Shown: positions 1 to 8,053, counted from the first letter of the stretch. The stretch is DNA of 45,247 nt from an uncultured bacterium (GCA_905480285.1 CAJQPT010000276.1:1-45247), one strand, 5' to 3'. Numbers and translations: made by a program. The notes: generated from the letters alone by a model not told the origin.

Positions 1-1
1 G

Positions 2-328
2 CAGAACCAGCTGCGCCGCGAGGGCATCATCCACAACTACCTGCGCATGCTCTGGGGCAAGAAGATCCTGCACTGGACCGAGAGCCCCCAGGAGGCCCAC
101 CGGATCATGGTGGAGCTCAACAACAAGTACGGCCTCGACGGCCGCGACCCCAACTCCTGGGGCGGGATCATGTGGGTCCTGGGCCGCTACGACCGGGCCT
201 GGGGTCCCGAGCGCGAGATCTTCGGCAAGGTCCGCTACATGACCAGCGATAACACCGCCCGCAAGGTGCGCGTGAAGAACTACGTGGCGCGCTACAACGC
301 GGCGCCCGAGACGCCGTCCATGTTCTAG
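2..328 (+). CDS. phr: Class II CPD photolyase, C-terminal fragment
   Basis: The frame is open from the left edge of the window, so the start lies outside; 108 residues are visible. Class II photolyases split cyclobutane pyrimidine dimers using light and FAD. The visible part matches the end of the FAD-binding helical domain: WGKKILHWTESP, then NNKYGLDGRDPNSWGGI, then DRAWGPEREIFGKVRYM, which is the characteristic C-terminal signature of class II enzymes. The stop is TAG at 326-328. Nothing suggests truncation other than the window edge. A short array of 12-bp repeats follows the stop after about 60 bases. The family is clear; the substrate class is inferred from the signature. Confidence 0.9.
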   Translation, partial: QNQLRREGIIHNYLRMLWGKKILHWTESPQEAHRIMVELNNKYGLDGRDPNSWGGIMWVLGRYDRAWGPEREIFGKVRYMTSDNTARKVRVKNYVARYNAAPETPSMF

Positions 329-389
329 GGCCCCGGCTCGTCAGAGTCGGTCAGTGCCGGCCAAGTGCCGGTCGGCGCCCCTCTGCAGT

Positions 390-449
390 CCCTTCTGGCG
401 GCCCTTCTGGCGGCCCTTCTGGCGGCCCTTCTGGGGTCCCTTCCGGGGT
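390..449. repeat. 12-bp tandem repeat, five units
   Basis: Five contiguous 12-bp units with core cccttctggcgg: 390-401, 402-413, 414-425 (identical), 426-437 (ending ggggt) and 438-449 (cccttccggggt). A degenerate copy may precede at 378-389. The array lies in the 262-base space between the photolyase stop (328) and the stop of the minus-strand gene at 591. Frames can be read through the repeat but nothing in them looks like a protein, so I treat the gap as non-coding. Confidence 0.85.
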
Positions 450-590
450 CCCCGCTCCAGAGCGCCCGTGGGAGCGAGTCCGCGGGGCTTCCCACGGGGG
501 CGGCCACGCGGAGCGCGCCCGCCGTCGCCTCGGCCGATACGCGCCTGCGCCCTCGCCCCGATCAGCGCGGCGGGGTGCAACCGCACGGCC

Positions 591-1655
591 TCACTGGAAC
601 GTGACCTCGAGGCCGGCGGAGAAATTCGAGACCGCCTGCCCCTGGGGGTTGGAGTCACGGAACCACGTCTGGAAGTTCCAGGTCTCCCCGGCGCCGGCCG
701 ACACGAAGCCGGTCGGCGAGGGGATCTGGGTCAGGTCGAGGAGGAGCGTGACCACCCCCGCGGCGCCAGCCTGCTGGATCTGGCCCGGCCCCACGTACCG
801 ACCAATCGCCCCGCCCAGGCAGAGGTTCCCGTCACTCCCCCCGGGGTTGGTGGCGAACCCCTGCGTCTGGCTGGTTAGGAAGAACGCGAAGGACCCTGCC
901 GGCATGGAGACGCAGTCCAGGGTCAGGTTATTGTCCGCCACTGAGGCAGAGCCGATTCCGTTGAGGACGGCCGCGACGCCGGTCGAGTTCGGGTTCGCCA
1001 CGCAGTAGGAGGTCCCGATCGTCTGCGGGATCACCGTCACAAGGCTGCCCGACATCCCATCCGACACGATGTTCACGTTCCCGCCCGGGGCCGCCGGGAC
1101 GCCAGAGACCGTGACCGAGCTCAGGTGCTCGTTGAGGAACTCCGTCGGGTCCTCCTCAAGGAACCCGAGGACGCTGCCGTAGTTCATGTCCACGGTCGCG
1201 ATGTTGAGCGGGTCCCCTGGGCCTCCGAAGATGGCGGTGCTCGTGGCGTCGAGCTTGACCCGAACGCGGTTCACCACGAAGTACGGCTCCAGGCTCGCGC
1301 CGTTGTTGACCTCGATGGTGATCCCGATCTGTGTGCCCTGGAAGCAGCCGATGCCGTCGTTGCCGGCGGCGACCACGCGGGAGTTGTCGATGATCACCGA
1401 GCGGCCCTCCTCCACCTGAAAGCGAAACTGCCCCCCGCCGGTCTCCGTCAGGATCACATCCGCTGGGGCGTCTCGGATGATCACGTTGTCATCGATGGTC
1501 ACGTTGGGGTCGATGACCGTGACGGAGGACTGGGAGAGGTCCCAGTTCGCCTCGTCGAACATGTCGCCGCTGACGGCGCCGGTCCAGAAGATGTCCGCGC
1601 TGGCCAGGGGGGCGCAGGCGACGGCGATGAGGAGAGCGAGGGGAAGTTGCTGCAT
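591..1655 (-). CDS. Secreted protein with the shared planctomycete-type C-terminal domain
   Basis: A 354-residue exported protein of unknown role. Start ATG 1655 gives a clear signal peptide (MQQLPLALLIAVACAPLASA) with cleavage after ASA. An open frame continues upstream but only as antisense to nnr, so I reject longer starts. Residues 21-215 are rich in V/I/N/G with short hydrophobic strands, as in a beta-helix or adhesin-like fold. Residues 217-354 form a separate domain starting at YC, with blocks FFLTSQTQGF, GNLCLGG.IGRY, PTGFV and AGETWNFQTWFRD, ending in F-Q. The same domain ends the metalloprotease at 30876-33446. It is divergent from nnr, with 90 bases between the two starts. Confidence 0.85.
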   Translation of the reverse strand: MQQLPLALLIAVACAPLASADIFWTGAVSGDMFDEANWDLSQSSVTVIDPNVTIDDNVIIRDAPADVILTETGGGQFRFQVEEGRSVIIDNSRVVAAGNDGIGCFQGTQIGITIEVNNGASLEPYFVVNRVRVKLDATSTAIFGGPGDPLNIATVDMNYGSVLGFLEEDPTEFLNEHLSSVTVSGVPAAPGGNVNIVSDGMSGSLVTVIPQTIGTSYCVANPNSTGVAAVLNGIGSASVADNNLTLDCVSMPAGSFAFFLTSQTQGFATNPGGSDGNLCLGGAIGRYVGPGQIQQAGAAGVVTLLLDLTQIPSPTGFVSAGAGETWNFQTWFRDSNPQGQAVSNFSAGLEVTFQ

Positions 1656-1745
1656 GGGAAGTCGAAAGTAAGGCCAAGAGCAAGATCCCACAACGGGCCG
1701 GCCGCTCCCGAGCCCTCCTCCCCCCCACCAAAGTAGGCTGGGGCC

Positions 1746-3350
1746 ATGGAGCGCCTCGAATTGACCCGCCCCGTCCTGTCGACCGCCGCCATGCGCGACG
1801 CCGACCGCGCGACGATCAAGGATTTCGGGATCCCCGGATACACGCTCATGGAGTCGGCCTCGCGCGGGGCCGCTGCCGCGATCGAGGAGCGCTTTGAGCT
1901 GGGGCCAGGCTCCAAGGTCATCGTGCTCGCCGGGCATGGCAACAATGGCGGGGACGGCCTCGCCATCGCCCGCATCCTGGCCGGTCGCCGCATGGCGGTG
2001 ACCGTCGTGACCACCGCGGCGCCGGGGGCGTCCTCGCCAGACGCGGAGAAGAACCTCGCGCTGCTGATGAAGATGATCCGCGCGGGCGCGTGTGACCTGC
2101 GCGTGCTCGGGACCGACGCGGCGGTGACCGAGCTGGCGAGCGAGGCGGACGTGGTCATCGACGCGCTCCTCGGGATCGGCGTCACCGGACGGCTTCGCGA
2201 GCCGATCCGCAGCCTCGCCCTCGCCTGCCGCGCCGCGAAGCGCGTGGCCGCCGTTGATGTCCCCAGCGGCGTCGACAGTGATCGAGGCGTCGCCACGGAT
2301 GAGGTCAGTGTCCGCGCCGACCTGACCATCACCATGGGCGCGACGAAGCCAGGCCTGCTCTTCGGAGAGGGCCGCGCCGCGGCTGGCGAGGTCGTCGTCG
2401 CGGAGTTTGGCATCCCCCCCCACGTTCTCCAAGGTGCGCTCGCCCAGCCGGGGAGCGCGAGGTTGGCGACCGACGAGATGGTCACCGCGCTGCTCCCCGA
2501 GCGGGCAGGCGACGCGCACAAGAACTCGGCCGGGCGGGTCCTGGTCGTGGCGGGCTCCGATGCCTTCACCGGCGCCGCAGCGCTGGCGTCCATGGCCGCG
2601 GGGAGGACCGGCGCGGGCTACGTGACCTGCGCCTCCACGCCGTCGGTGCGGGCGGCCATCGACGCCCAGTCCCCCGCCACCGCCACGGTGGCGCTCCCGA
2701 CGTCTCCAACCGGCGGACTCACCGCCGACGCCGCGGAGGAGATCGTCGCCCGGGCCGCCAGCGCAGACGCCCTCTTGATCGGCCCCGGGCTGGGCCAAGA
2801 GCCCTCCACCGTCGCCCTCATCGCCGAGGTGCTGGAGCGGGTGGACCTGCCAATCGTCATCGACGCAGATGGCCTCAACGCCCTGGCGAAGCTCGACCTC
2901 GAGCGCTTCACTCCCGAGCAGCGCGCACGCTGGGTGCTCACGCCGCACCTGGGCGAGTTCCGGCGGCTGGTGGCGGCGGCTGGCTACTCCCTGGACGAGG
3001 CGGACCTGGAGCAGCGCACGTGGCTGACGCCCAGGTGGGCCGCGCGGCTGGGGTCCACGCTCCTGCTCAAGGGGGCCCCGACCGTCACCGCCCTGCCCGA
3101 CGGCACCACGTTCGTCGCCACGGAGGTCCACTCCTCGCTGGCCGTTGCGGGCGCTGGCGACGTGCTCGCCGGCATGATCGCCGGCTTCATGTCCCAGGGG
3201 CTCGCTCCAGCGGAGGCCGCCGTCTGCGCGCAGCATGTCGGCAACGCGGTCGCGGCCTCGTGGACGGCGAGCCGCGCTGGAGGGGCGATGCAACCCACAG
3301 ACATGACCGAAGCGCTCCCGCAGGTGCTGCGGGAGCGCTTCGGCGCGTAG
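1746..3350 (+). CDS. nnr: Bifunctional NAD(P)HX epimerase / dehydratase
   Basis: A 534-residue metabolite-repair enzyme that epimerises hydrated NAD(P)H (NADHX, NADPHX) and dehydrates the S form using ADP or ATP. The N-terminal YjeF epimerase domain (about 1-225) shows GHGNNGGDG (63-71) and DVPSGVD (171-177). The C-terminal ribokinase-like dehydratase domain (about 245-530) shows GPGLGQ, the TPHLGEF segment, LLLKGAPTV and GAGDVLAG (469-476), with the catalytic Asp in GAGD. Length is normal for the fused form. Start ATG 1746 fits the family. The last codons form a perfect 15-bp hairpin (3308-3342). The next gene is convergent. Confidence 0.95.
   Translation: MERLELTRPVLSTAAMRDADRATIKDFGIPGYTLMESASRGAAAAIEERFELGPGSKVIVLAGHGNNGGDGLAIARILAGRRMAVTVVTTAAPGASSPDAEKNLALLMKMIRAGACDLRVLGTDAAVTELASEADVVIDALLGIGVTGRLREPIRSLALACRAAKRVAAVDVPSGVDSDRGVATDEVSVRADLTITMGATKPGLLFGEGRAAAGEVVVAEFGIPPHVLQGALAQPGSARLATDEMVTALLPERAGDAHKNSAGRVLVVAGSDAFTGAAALASMAAGRTGAGYVTCASTPSVRAAIDAQSPATATVALPTSPTGGLTADAAEEIVARAASADALLIGPGLGQEPSTVALIAEVLERVDLPIVIDADGLNALAKLDLERFTPEQRARWVLTPHLGEFRRLVAAAGYSLDEADLEQRTWLTPRWAARLGSTLLLKGAPTVTALPDGTTFVATEVHSSLAVAGAGDVLAGMIAGFMSQGLAPAEAAVCAQHVGNAVAASWTASRAGGAMQPTDMTEALPQVLRERFGA
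3308..3342. terminator. Perfect 15-bp hairpin inside the 3' end of nnr
   Basis: cgaagcgctcccgca (3308-3322), a five-base loop ggtgc, then the exact reverse complement (3328-3342), ending six bases before the nnr stop codon. It encodes the last residues E-A-L-P-Q-V-L-R-E-R-F of Nnr. The site lies between convergent genes (nnr and the DUF1579 gene ending at 3369), where a shared terminator would be useful, but no T-run follows on either strand. Structure is certain; a terminator role is inference. Confidence 0.5.
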
Positions 3351-3368
3351 ACCCGGCTCCGGCGGGGC

Positions 3369-3953
3369 TCACTCGGAGCGCGTGAGGTCGAGCGTCATCG
3401 TCTGCACCTCGGCGTCACCTTCGCCCATGAAGAACGTCATGCTGTAGGTGTCCTTGGTGTGGACGCTGACGTTCCTGTGGGGCACCAGCTCCCCCATGGG
3501 CGTGGGCGCCTCGTAGCGCATCTCGATGGTGGTGGTGTCACCCTCCATCTCGACCGTGCCGCGCATGAAGGACGTGTGCGGGCTCATGTTGTCCGTCCAG
3601 GTGCCGAAGGCCTCTCCCTTGGCCTCGTCGAACCCCATGAGCCCATGCCCGTGGTAGGGCATGCCCATGAACTCGGCACGGAAGTCTGTCACCGTGTGGA
3701 ACGCACCGAGAGCCTCGACGGTCTCGGTCACCTTGCTCGACATCGGCGGCATGCCGGGGTACGAGGCCTTCATCACCCCCGTCCAGACGCCGACACCCTC
3801 GAGCATCCGCTTGTGGGCCTCGGTGGGCCGCGGCATCTGCATGGCCGCCGCGTCGGCGTCGTCTTGAACGGGGGGGCCCGTGAAGGAGGTCGCGGCGGTC
3901 AGGGTGGCGAGGGGCAGGAGGAGCCCTGCGATGAGGAGTTGCTTGGTAGACAC
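3369..3953 (-). CDS. DUF1579 family exported protein
   Basis: 194 residues. An N-terminal hydrophobic stretch (MSTKQLLIAGLLLPLATLTA) looks like a signal peptide, followed by an acidic linker. The rest fits DUF1579: a start region like EAHKRMLEGVGVWTG, then K-A-S-Y-P-G-M-P, and repeated beta strands such as GHGLMGFDEAKGEAFGTWTD. DUF1579 proteins are lipocalin-like in predicted topology and have no established biochemical role. Met-rich stretches (MQMP, GMPPMSS, FMGMPYHGHG) stand out and might bind a metal, which is speculation. It is convergent with nnr and separated by 91 bases from the next minus-strand gene start region. Confidence 0.8.
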   Translation of the reverse strand: MSTKQLLIAGLLLPLATLTAATSFTGPPVQDDADAAAMQMPRPTEAHKRMLEGVGVWTGVMKASYPGMPPMSSKVTETVEALGAFHTVTDFRAEFMGMPYHGHGLMGFDEAKGEAFGTWTDNMSPHTSFMRGTVEMEGDTTTIEMRYEAPTPMGELVPHRNVSVHTKDTYSMTFFMGEGDAEVQTMTLDLTRSE

Positions 3954-4044
3954 GTTGCTCTCCGGCGCGAACCGGTTTCGGGGGGGGGAAGGGGCCCCTC
4001 ATCATAGGCTCGATCCCTTCGGCCGACGGCGCAATGACCTGCGC

Positions 4045-5445
4045 TCAGGTCGCGCGCCCGAGCGCGTGGCCCAGGGCAGCCTCGACCTCGGGGTAGCGGA
4101 AGCCGAACCCCTCACCCTGCAGGACCGCGGGGACGACGCGGACACTCGACAGCAACATCTCGTCCGCCTGCTCCGCGCCCAGCGCCAGGCGCAGCGCTGG
4201 CCGAGGCACCGGCAGGATCGTCGGTCGGTGGAGGGTTCGGCCCATGGCCCTGGTGAACTCCGAGTTCCTCACCAGCCCCGGGGCGACCAGGTTGACCGGC
4301 CCCTCCATCGACGGTCGATACATGGCGAGATGCATGGCGCCGATGACGTCGTCGAGCGCGATCCACGGGAACCACTGGCGGCCTGATCCGAGGCGGCCTC
4401 CGAGGCCCAGCATGAACGCAGGGAGCATGGTGGCGAGGGCTCCACCCCCGGCGTCCAGCACGACCCCAAGACGCATCTTGACCGCCCGGACATCGGAGCG
4501 GAGGCCGTCCACCTCCCCCTCCCAGTCGGCGCAGGTGTCGGCGAGGAACCCGTCCCCGCGCGGGGCCGTCTCCGACAGTTCCTCCTCACCGCGGTCTCCG
4601 TACCACCCGATGGCTGACGCTGCGACCAGCACCTTCGGCGGCGCCTGCATGCCGCCGAGCGCGTTCACCAGGGTCCGGGTCCCCATGATGCGGCTCTGTG
4701 CGATGCGTCGCTTCTTCTCCTCTGTCCAGCGCAGCCCGAAGATCGACTCCCCCGCGAGGTGCACCATGGCGTCGATCCCCTCGAGGGCCTCGGTGTCCAC
4801 CGTCCCCGCAGCCGGATCCCAGCGGACCTCATGGGGCGCCTTCGGCGCTCGACGCACGAGCTCGAGGACCCTGTGACCCCCCGTGCGCAGGAAGGCTGCG
4901 AGCGTGGAGCCGACGAGCCCACTCGCCCCGGTGATCGCGATGGTCTTCCCCTCGAAGCCCGCTCCCCGCGCGTCAGCGTGGGCGCTGAGGTCCCCCACAA
5001 ACACGCGGTGCCGCCAGGCGAACATCCGCTCGAGCTTGCCGCGGACCATGGCGCCGCCGGCCAGTTGGCCCAGGCGACCGAGGGGGAGCTGGTAGCGAAT
5101 GCGATCCGCGAGGACCGACTCGGTGCGGCCCTTGCTGGAGATCTCGTGGCGGTGGATCCAGCTCTTGAAGGGCCCGCTGACCTGCCGATCCACGAAGAAG
5201 GTCTTCTGCGGCTGCTCGTCCGCGATCTCGGCGGTCCAGTGCAGCCCGATGGGTCCAACTCCGACGCGGATTACCGTGCGAGCGCCCTTCTCCAGGCGCT
5301 CCTCGGGGCCGCTGCCCGAGATCACACGGGCGCTGTCCCAGGGAGGGAGGAGTCGGCGGAGCGCGCCGGGCCGGAGGTGCCACTCGTACGCCTCGCCCGC
5401 GGCGCAGGGAGCCTCCACGGACCGCTCGAAGTGCTGTTCACCCAT
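4045..5445 (-). CDS. SRPBCC-domain / TIGR01777-type epimerase fusion
   Basis: 466 residues. Residues 1-155 form a START/SRPBCC (polyketide-cyclase-like) lipid- or ligand-binding domain (EAPCAAGEAYEWHLRPGAL, then a long W/F-rich strand region). Residues 168-466 are an extended SDR epimerase of the YfcH/TIGR01777 family: ITGASGLVGS (171-180) is the NAD(P)-binding glycine motif, followed by VHLAGESIFGLRW, ASAIGWYGDRG and the C-terminal helical region. The fusion of these two domains is widespread in bacteria and its substrate is unknown. The start ATG 5445 lies before the expected SRPBCC start. The next upstream gene stops at 5518. Confidence 0.88.
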   Translation of the reverse strand: MGEQHFERSVEAPCAAGEAYEWHLRPGALRRLLPPWDSARVISGSGPEERLEKGARTVIRVGVGPIGLHWTAEIADEQPQKTFFVDRQVSGPFKSWIHRHEISSKGRTESVLADRIRYQLPLGRLGQLAGGAMVRGKLERMFAWRHRVFVGDLSAHADARGAGFEGKTIAITGASGLVGSTLAAFLRTGGHRVLELVRRAPKAPHEVRWDPAAGTVDTEALEGIDAMVHLAGESIFGLRWTEEKKRRIAQSRIMGTRTLVNALGGMQAPPKVLVAASAIGWYGDRGEEELSETAPRGDGFLADTCADWEGEVDGLRSDVRAVKMRLGVVLDAGGGALATMLPAFMLGLGGRLGSGRQWFPWIALDDVIGAMHLAMYRPSMEGPVNLVAPGLVRNSEFTRAMGRTLHRPTILPVPRPALRLALGAEQADEMLLSSVRVVPAVLQGEGFGFRYPEVEAALGHALGRAT

Positions 5446-5517
5446 ATCGCCACCATGTTCGCTCGCACCCCGCTCCCGAGTGCGCGCGACCGAGAATATT
5501 CCGGTGAGGGGCCGCCA

Positions 5518-6555
5518 TCAGCGGCCGCGGGCCACCCGGGCCAGCTCGAGCGCGTAGTGCGCCACCGCGGCCCCGAGCCAGCGGCGCCCCACGAACTCGG
5601 TGTGACTCTCCCACGGCACGGGCCCGGCAGCCAGGTACCCCAGGTGCCCGCCCACCGGCTCCATGTGCACGAAGGCCGCGGTGCCCCGGGTCGCATCCTC
5701 GATCATCCCCGGATCAATGAAGGGGTCATCCGCCGCCGAGAGGATCACGGTGGGAACCTCAACCTGGCCGATCCATCGGGCCGCGGAGCACTGCTCGTAG
5801 TACTCCGCCCCCGAGGCGAATCCCGCGAGCGGCGCGGTCACCCGATCGTCGGTCTTCCGCAGGCTCCAGCGCCGCCGGACCCTCACAGACGGGTCGAGCT
5901 CGCCGCGCGCCTGACGCTCGAGCATCGCCCTGCGGACCCCGAGCACGAAGTTCCGGTCATAGATCCGGTTCAGGCCGCGCTCCATCCTCGAGACGGACCG
6001 GGCGAGGTCCACGGGTGGGTTCACCGCGAGGACCGCGTCCGGCGTTCCCGCGCAACCGCTGTCCCGGCCCGCCCCCAGCAAGAGGGCGTTCCCCGAAAGC
6101 GAGAAGCCCACCCCGAGGTGCAGGGCGTTGGGGTGGAGCTCCCGCCCGGCCGCGATCGAGGCCCACAGGTCCGGAGCGCTCCCCGAGTGGTAGATCCCGC
6201 GGGCGAGCCCCTCCCCTGCGCCCTGACCGCGGTGGTTGAAGGCGATCACCCGCGCTCCCGCCCGACGCAGGGACCCCGCGCAGAGGCGGACGTAGTTGGA
6301 CTCGCTGGAGCCGGTGAGCCCATGGAACAGGTGAACGACGACGTCTTCCAGCGGCCTCTCAGGGGGACCCTCGGTGGGTACGGCGTCGTAGACGACGAGG
6401 CGGTCGCCACCGCTGACGGTGACCTCGCGGCGCGTGGCCCCGACGCTCAGGAGCTCATCGCCGGGGGTCGGGAGGAGGAACCCGAGCAGCGTCTGCGCCT
6501 GTCCACCTCGCGCCCAGATCGGCGGCTCGCAGGGGGGCTCGAAGCGGCGGATCAT
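5518..6555 (-). CDS. YheT-like alpha/beta hydrolase
   Basis: 345 residues from ATG 6555. This start gives the usual family N-terminus (F-x-P-P-x-W-x-R-G-G-x-x-Q-T-L); the longer open frame upstream adds 35 unconserved residues. The family (COG0429, EMB8/ABHD1-3 relatives) are esterase-like serine hydrolases with few known substrates. Seen: HLFHGLTGSSESNYV (oxyanion region), AFNHRGQGAGEG, nucleophile region GFSLSGN (Ser152), SAADDPFIDP (acid) and GGHLGYL (His). The usual motif here is GFSLGGN, so the second Gly is replaced by Ser, which may affect the nucleophile elbow. The 250 bases upstream are repeat-rich. Confidence 0.88.
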   Translation of the reverse strand: MIRRFEPPCEPPIWARGGQAQTLLGFLLPTPGDELLSVGATRREVTVSGGDRLVVYDAVPTEGPPERPLEDVVVHLFHGLTGSSESNYVRLCAGSLRRAGARVIAFNHRGQGAGEGLARGIYHSGSAPDLWASIAAGRELHPNALHLGVGFSLSGNALLLGAGRDSGCAGTPDAVLAVNPPVDLARSVSRMERGLNRIYDRNFVLGVRRAMLERQARGELDPSVRVRRRWSLRKTDDRVTAPLAGFASGAEYYEQCSAARWIGQVEVPTVILSAADDPFIDPGMIEDATRGTAAFVHMEPVGGHLGYLAAGPVPWESHTEFVGRRWLGAAVAHYALELARVARGR

Positions 6556-6699
6556 GGGGAGCTGGCCGACCGACGGGCGGGCGCCGAGACATTCCAACAC
6601 ACGCCGGTGGCGCGCGCACGTGAGCGGACCCGAAGCCCCCCCACGCAGGCTCGACCGCATGCGGCAGGCCCCGCGGAGAGACCGTCGCCACAGGCAGAG

Positions 6700-6741
6700 C
6701 AGCTGGCGCCACTGGCGGGACAGCTGGACCTACTGGCGGGG
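6700..6741. repeat. 21-bp direct repeat, two units
   Basis: cagctggcgccactggcggg (6700-6719) and cagctggacctactggcggg (6721-6740) are adjacent copies differing at three positions. A degenerate third copy may run into 6742-6758, just before the 22-bp array. The pair lies in the 250-base interval between the YheT-like gene and the propeller gene. Confidence 0.7.
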
Positions 6742-6758
6742 CTGCGGGCGCGACTGCC

Positions 6759-6824
6759 GAATCAGTGGGCGCCGTCGGCCGGATCAGTGGGCGCCGTCGG
6801 CTGAATCAGTGGGCGCCGTCGGCT
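6759..6824. repeat. 22-bp tandem repeat containing a gene's stop codon, three units
   Basis: Three contiguous 22-bp units at 6759-6780, 6781-6802 and 6803-6824, with shared core atcagtgggcgccgtcggc. The third unit overlaps the end of the minus-strand propeller gene: it encodes its last residues A-D-G-A-H and the TGA at 6808-6806. On that strand the other two units therefore repeat the gene's last codons and stop downstream of the real stop. See the matching case at 43149-43244. Confidence 0.9.
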
Positions 6825-8053
6825 GGGGGAGAGGGGAGTCCGCCGCCAGGGAAGCTCCGCTCCCACGGATCACTGCTCACGCCGCCGGAGCCCTCGGCAG
6901 GGGCGATGGGCACGATCGGGGCGTTGAGTGCGGACGGCAACAGCCCGGCGCGTGAGACATGAGAGGGTGCTCCGGGACTATCGAACGACCGCTTGACCTT
7001 CCACGTGGACAGGTCCACCTCGTAGATCCGATCGCTGCGCTCTGCGGTGACCCAGCCTCGGTTCCCCGTCAGGTCCAGCGCGATGGAACTCGGAAGCGCG
7101 CTGCGGCCGAAGGCCACCGCTTCGGCGACCGGGCGCTCCTTCGCGCGCTCCACCGAGACGGTCGGGATCTTGACCAGCGCCCTGACCCGCAGCGAGCGTG
7201 TGTCGATGACGGACACGTTGCCCCCCTGGTAGTTGACCACCAGCGCGTTCCTGCCGTCGGGAGTGAAGGCGAGGTCGACGGGCATGGCTCCGCAGGGGAA
7301 CTCCTCTCGCTCCTTGAGGGACTCGCAGTCGATGATGCTGATCGTGTTCGTGGATGCGTTGGTGACCCAGAGCTCCATGCGCGTCGGGTGCATGGCGAGC
7401 CCCGTCGCACCGCCGCCGGCGTCCATCCGCTTGACGACCCCCATGTTCGCCAGGCTCACGACGTAGACCGTCCCCTCGCCCTCGTTCGCGACGAAGGCGT
7501 ATCTGCCCGCGTGCCCGAGCACGACGTCATCCGCGCCCTTGAGGCCAAGATCCGCCACGCCCACGACACTCTTCTGGAGCAGGTCCACGAGGAGCAGCGC
7601 GCCCTCAGCAGCGCAGCTCACGAGGACGCGCGCCTCCCCGGGGAGGAACACCACGCCATCGGGACGGTGGAAGTTCCGGACGACGGACGTCCCGTCTGGC
7701 CTCATCTTCGTGACGGTGAGCGGGATGGTCCTGACGATCGCAGCGGCGTGGAGGTCCACGACGCAGATGGAGTTGCCGGAGAGGGCCCGCCCCCGGTGGG
7801 TGACGACGGCGGTGCGTCCGTCACTCGAGACCGCCGCCGCAGAAGGGCCGTTGCCCACGCGGAAGAACGCCCGCCGCTCGCCTGAAACGGGGTCAAAGAG
7901 CGCGATGGCGTCCTCTGCGGCGCTGACGACCACGAGCGACACATCGAGCTCCTCGCTCTTTTCGGCCTGCGCCTGCAGGGGCGACGCGACGAGAAGGAGG
8001 GCAGCGCAGCCGCACGCGACGCGAGAGATCAGGTTCGTCTTGAAGGGGTCCAT
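6806..8053 (-). CDS. Secreted YVTN-type beta-propeller protein
   Basis: 415 residues from ATG 8053, the start that gives a clean signal peptide (LISRVACGCAALLLVASPLQ, cleavage near AQA). A longer open frame would run into mraZ. The mature part has about seven repeats of the type x-x-A-x-x-P-D-G-R-x-A-x-V-x-x-x-x-x-x-x-V-x-V-I-D, for example AAAVSSDGRTAVV, GLAMHPTRMELWVT and DLAFTPDGRNALVV, which is the YVTN/YncE propeller pattern. Such proteins bind ligands or partners outside the cytoplasm and some are lactonase-like; no catalytic residues can be assigned. It lies 85 bases downstream of mraZ on the same strand. Its 3' end is part of a 22-bp tandem repeat. Confidence 0.85.
   Translation of the reverse strand: MDPFKTNLISRVACGCAALLLVASPLQAQAEKSEELDVSLVVVSAAEDAIALFDPVSGERRAFFRVGNGPSAAAVSSDGRTAVVTHRGRALSGNSICVVDLHAAAIVRTIPLTVTKMRPDGTSVVRNFHRPDGVVFLPGEARVLVSCAAEGALLLVDLLQKSVVGVADLGLKGADDVVLGHAGRYAFVANEGEGTVYVVSLANMGVVKRMDAGGGATGLAMHPTRMELWVTNASTNTISIIDCESLKEREEFPCGAMPVDLAFTPDGRNALVVNYQGGNVSVIDTRSLRVRALVKIPTVSVERAKERPVAEAVAFGRSALPSSIALDLTGNRGWVTAERSDRIYEVDLSTWKVKRSFDSPGAPSHVSRAGLLPSALNAPIVPIAPAEGSGGVSSDPWERSFPGGGLPSPPADGAH

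Noticed and set aside
354-878. Plus-strand coding sequence through the 12-bp repeats
   Set aside because: The reading frame gives a repetitive P/F/W/R peptide that continues antisense into the secreted protein; no start signal or family resemblance.
1656-3293. Long minus-strand open frame continuing upstream of the secreted protein at 591-1655
   Set aside because: It is the antisense of nnr. The composition is arginine/glycine/aspartate-rich without any fold pattern, and the signal peptide at 1655 marks the true start.
4759-6804. 681-codon plus-strand open frame
   Set aside because: Antisense to the epimerase fusion and the YheT-like gene, both of which have intact family motifs. High GC leaves such shadow frames open.
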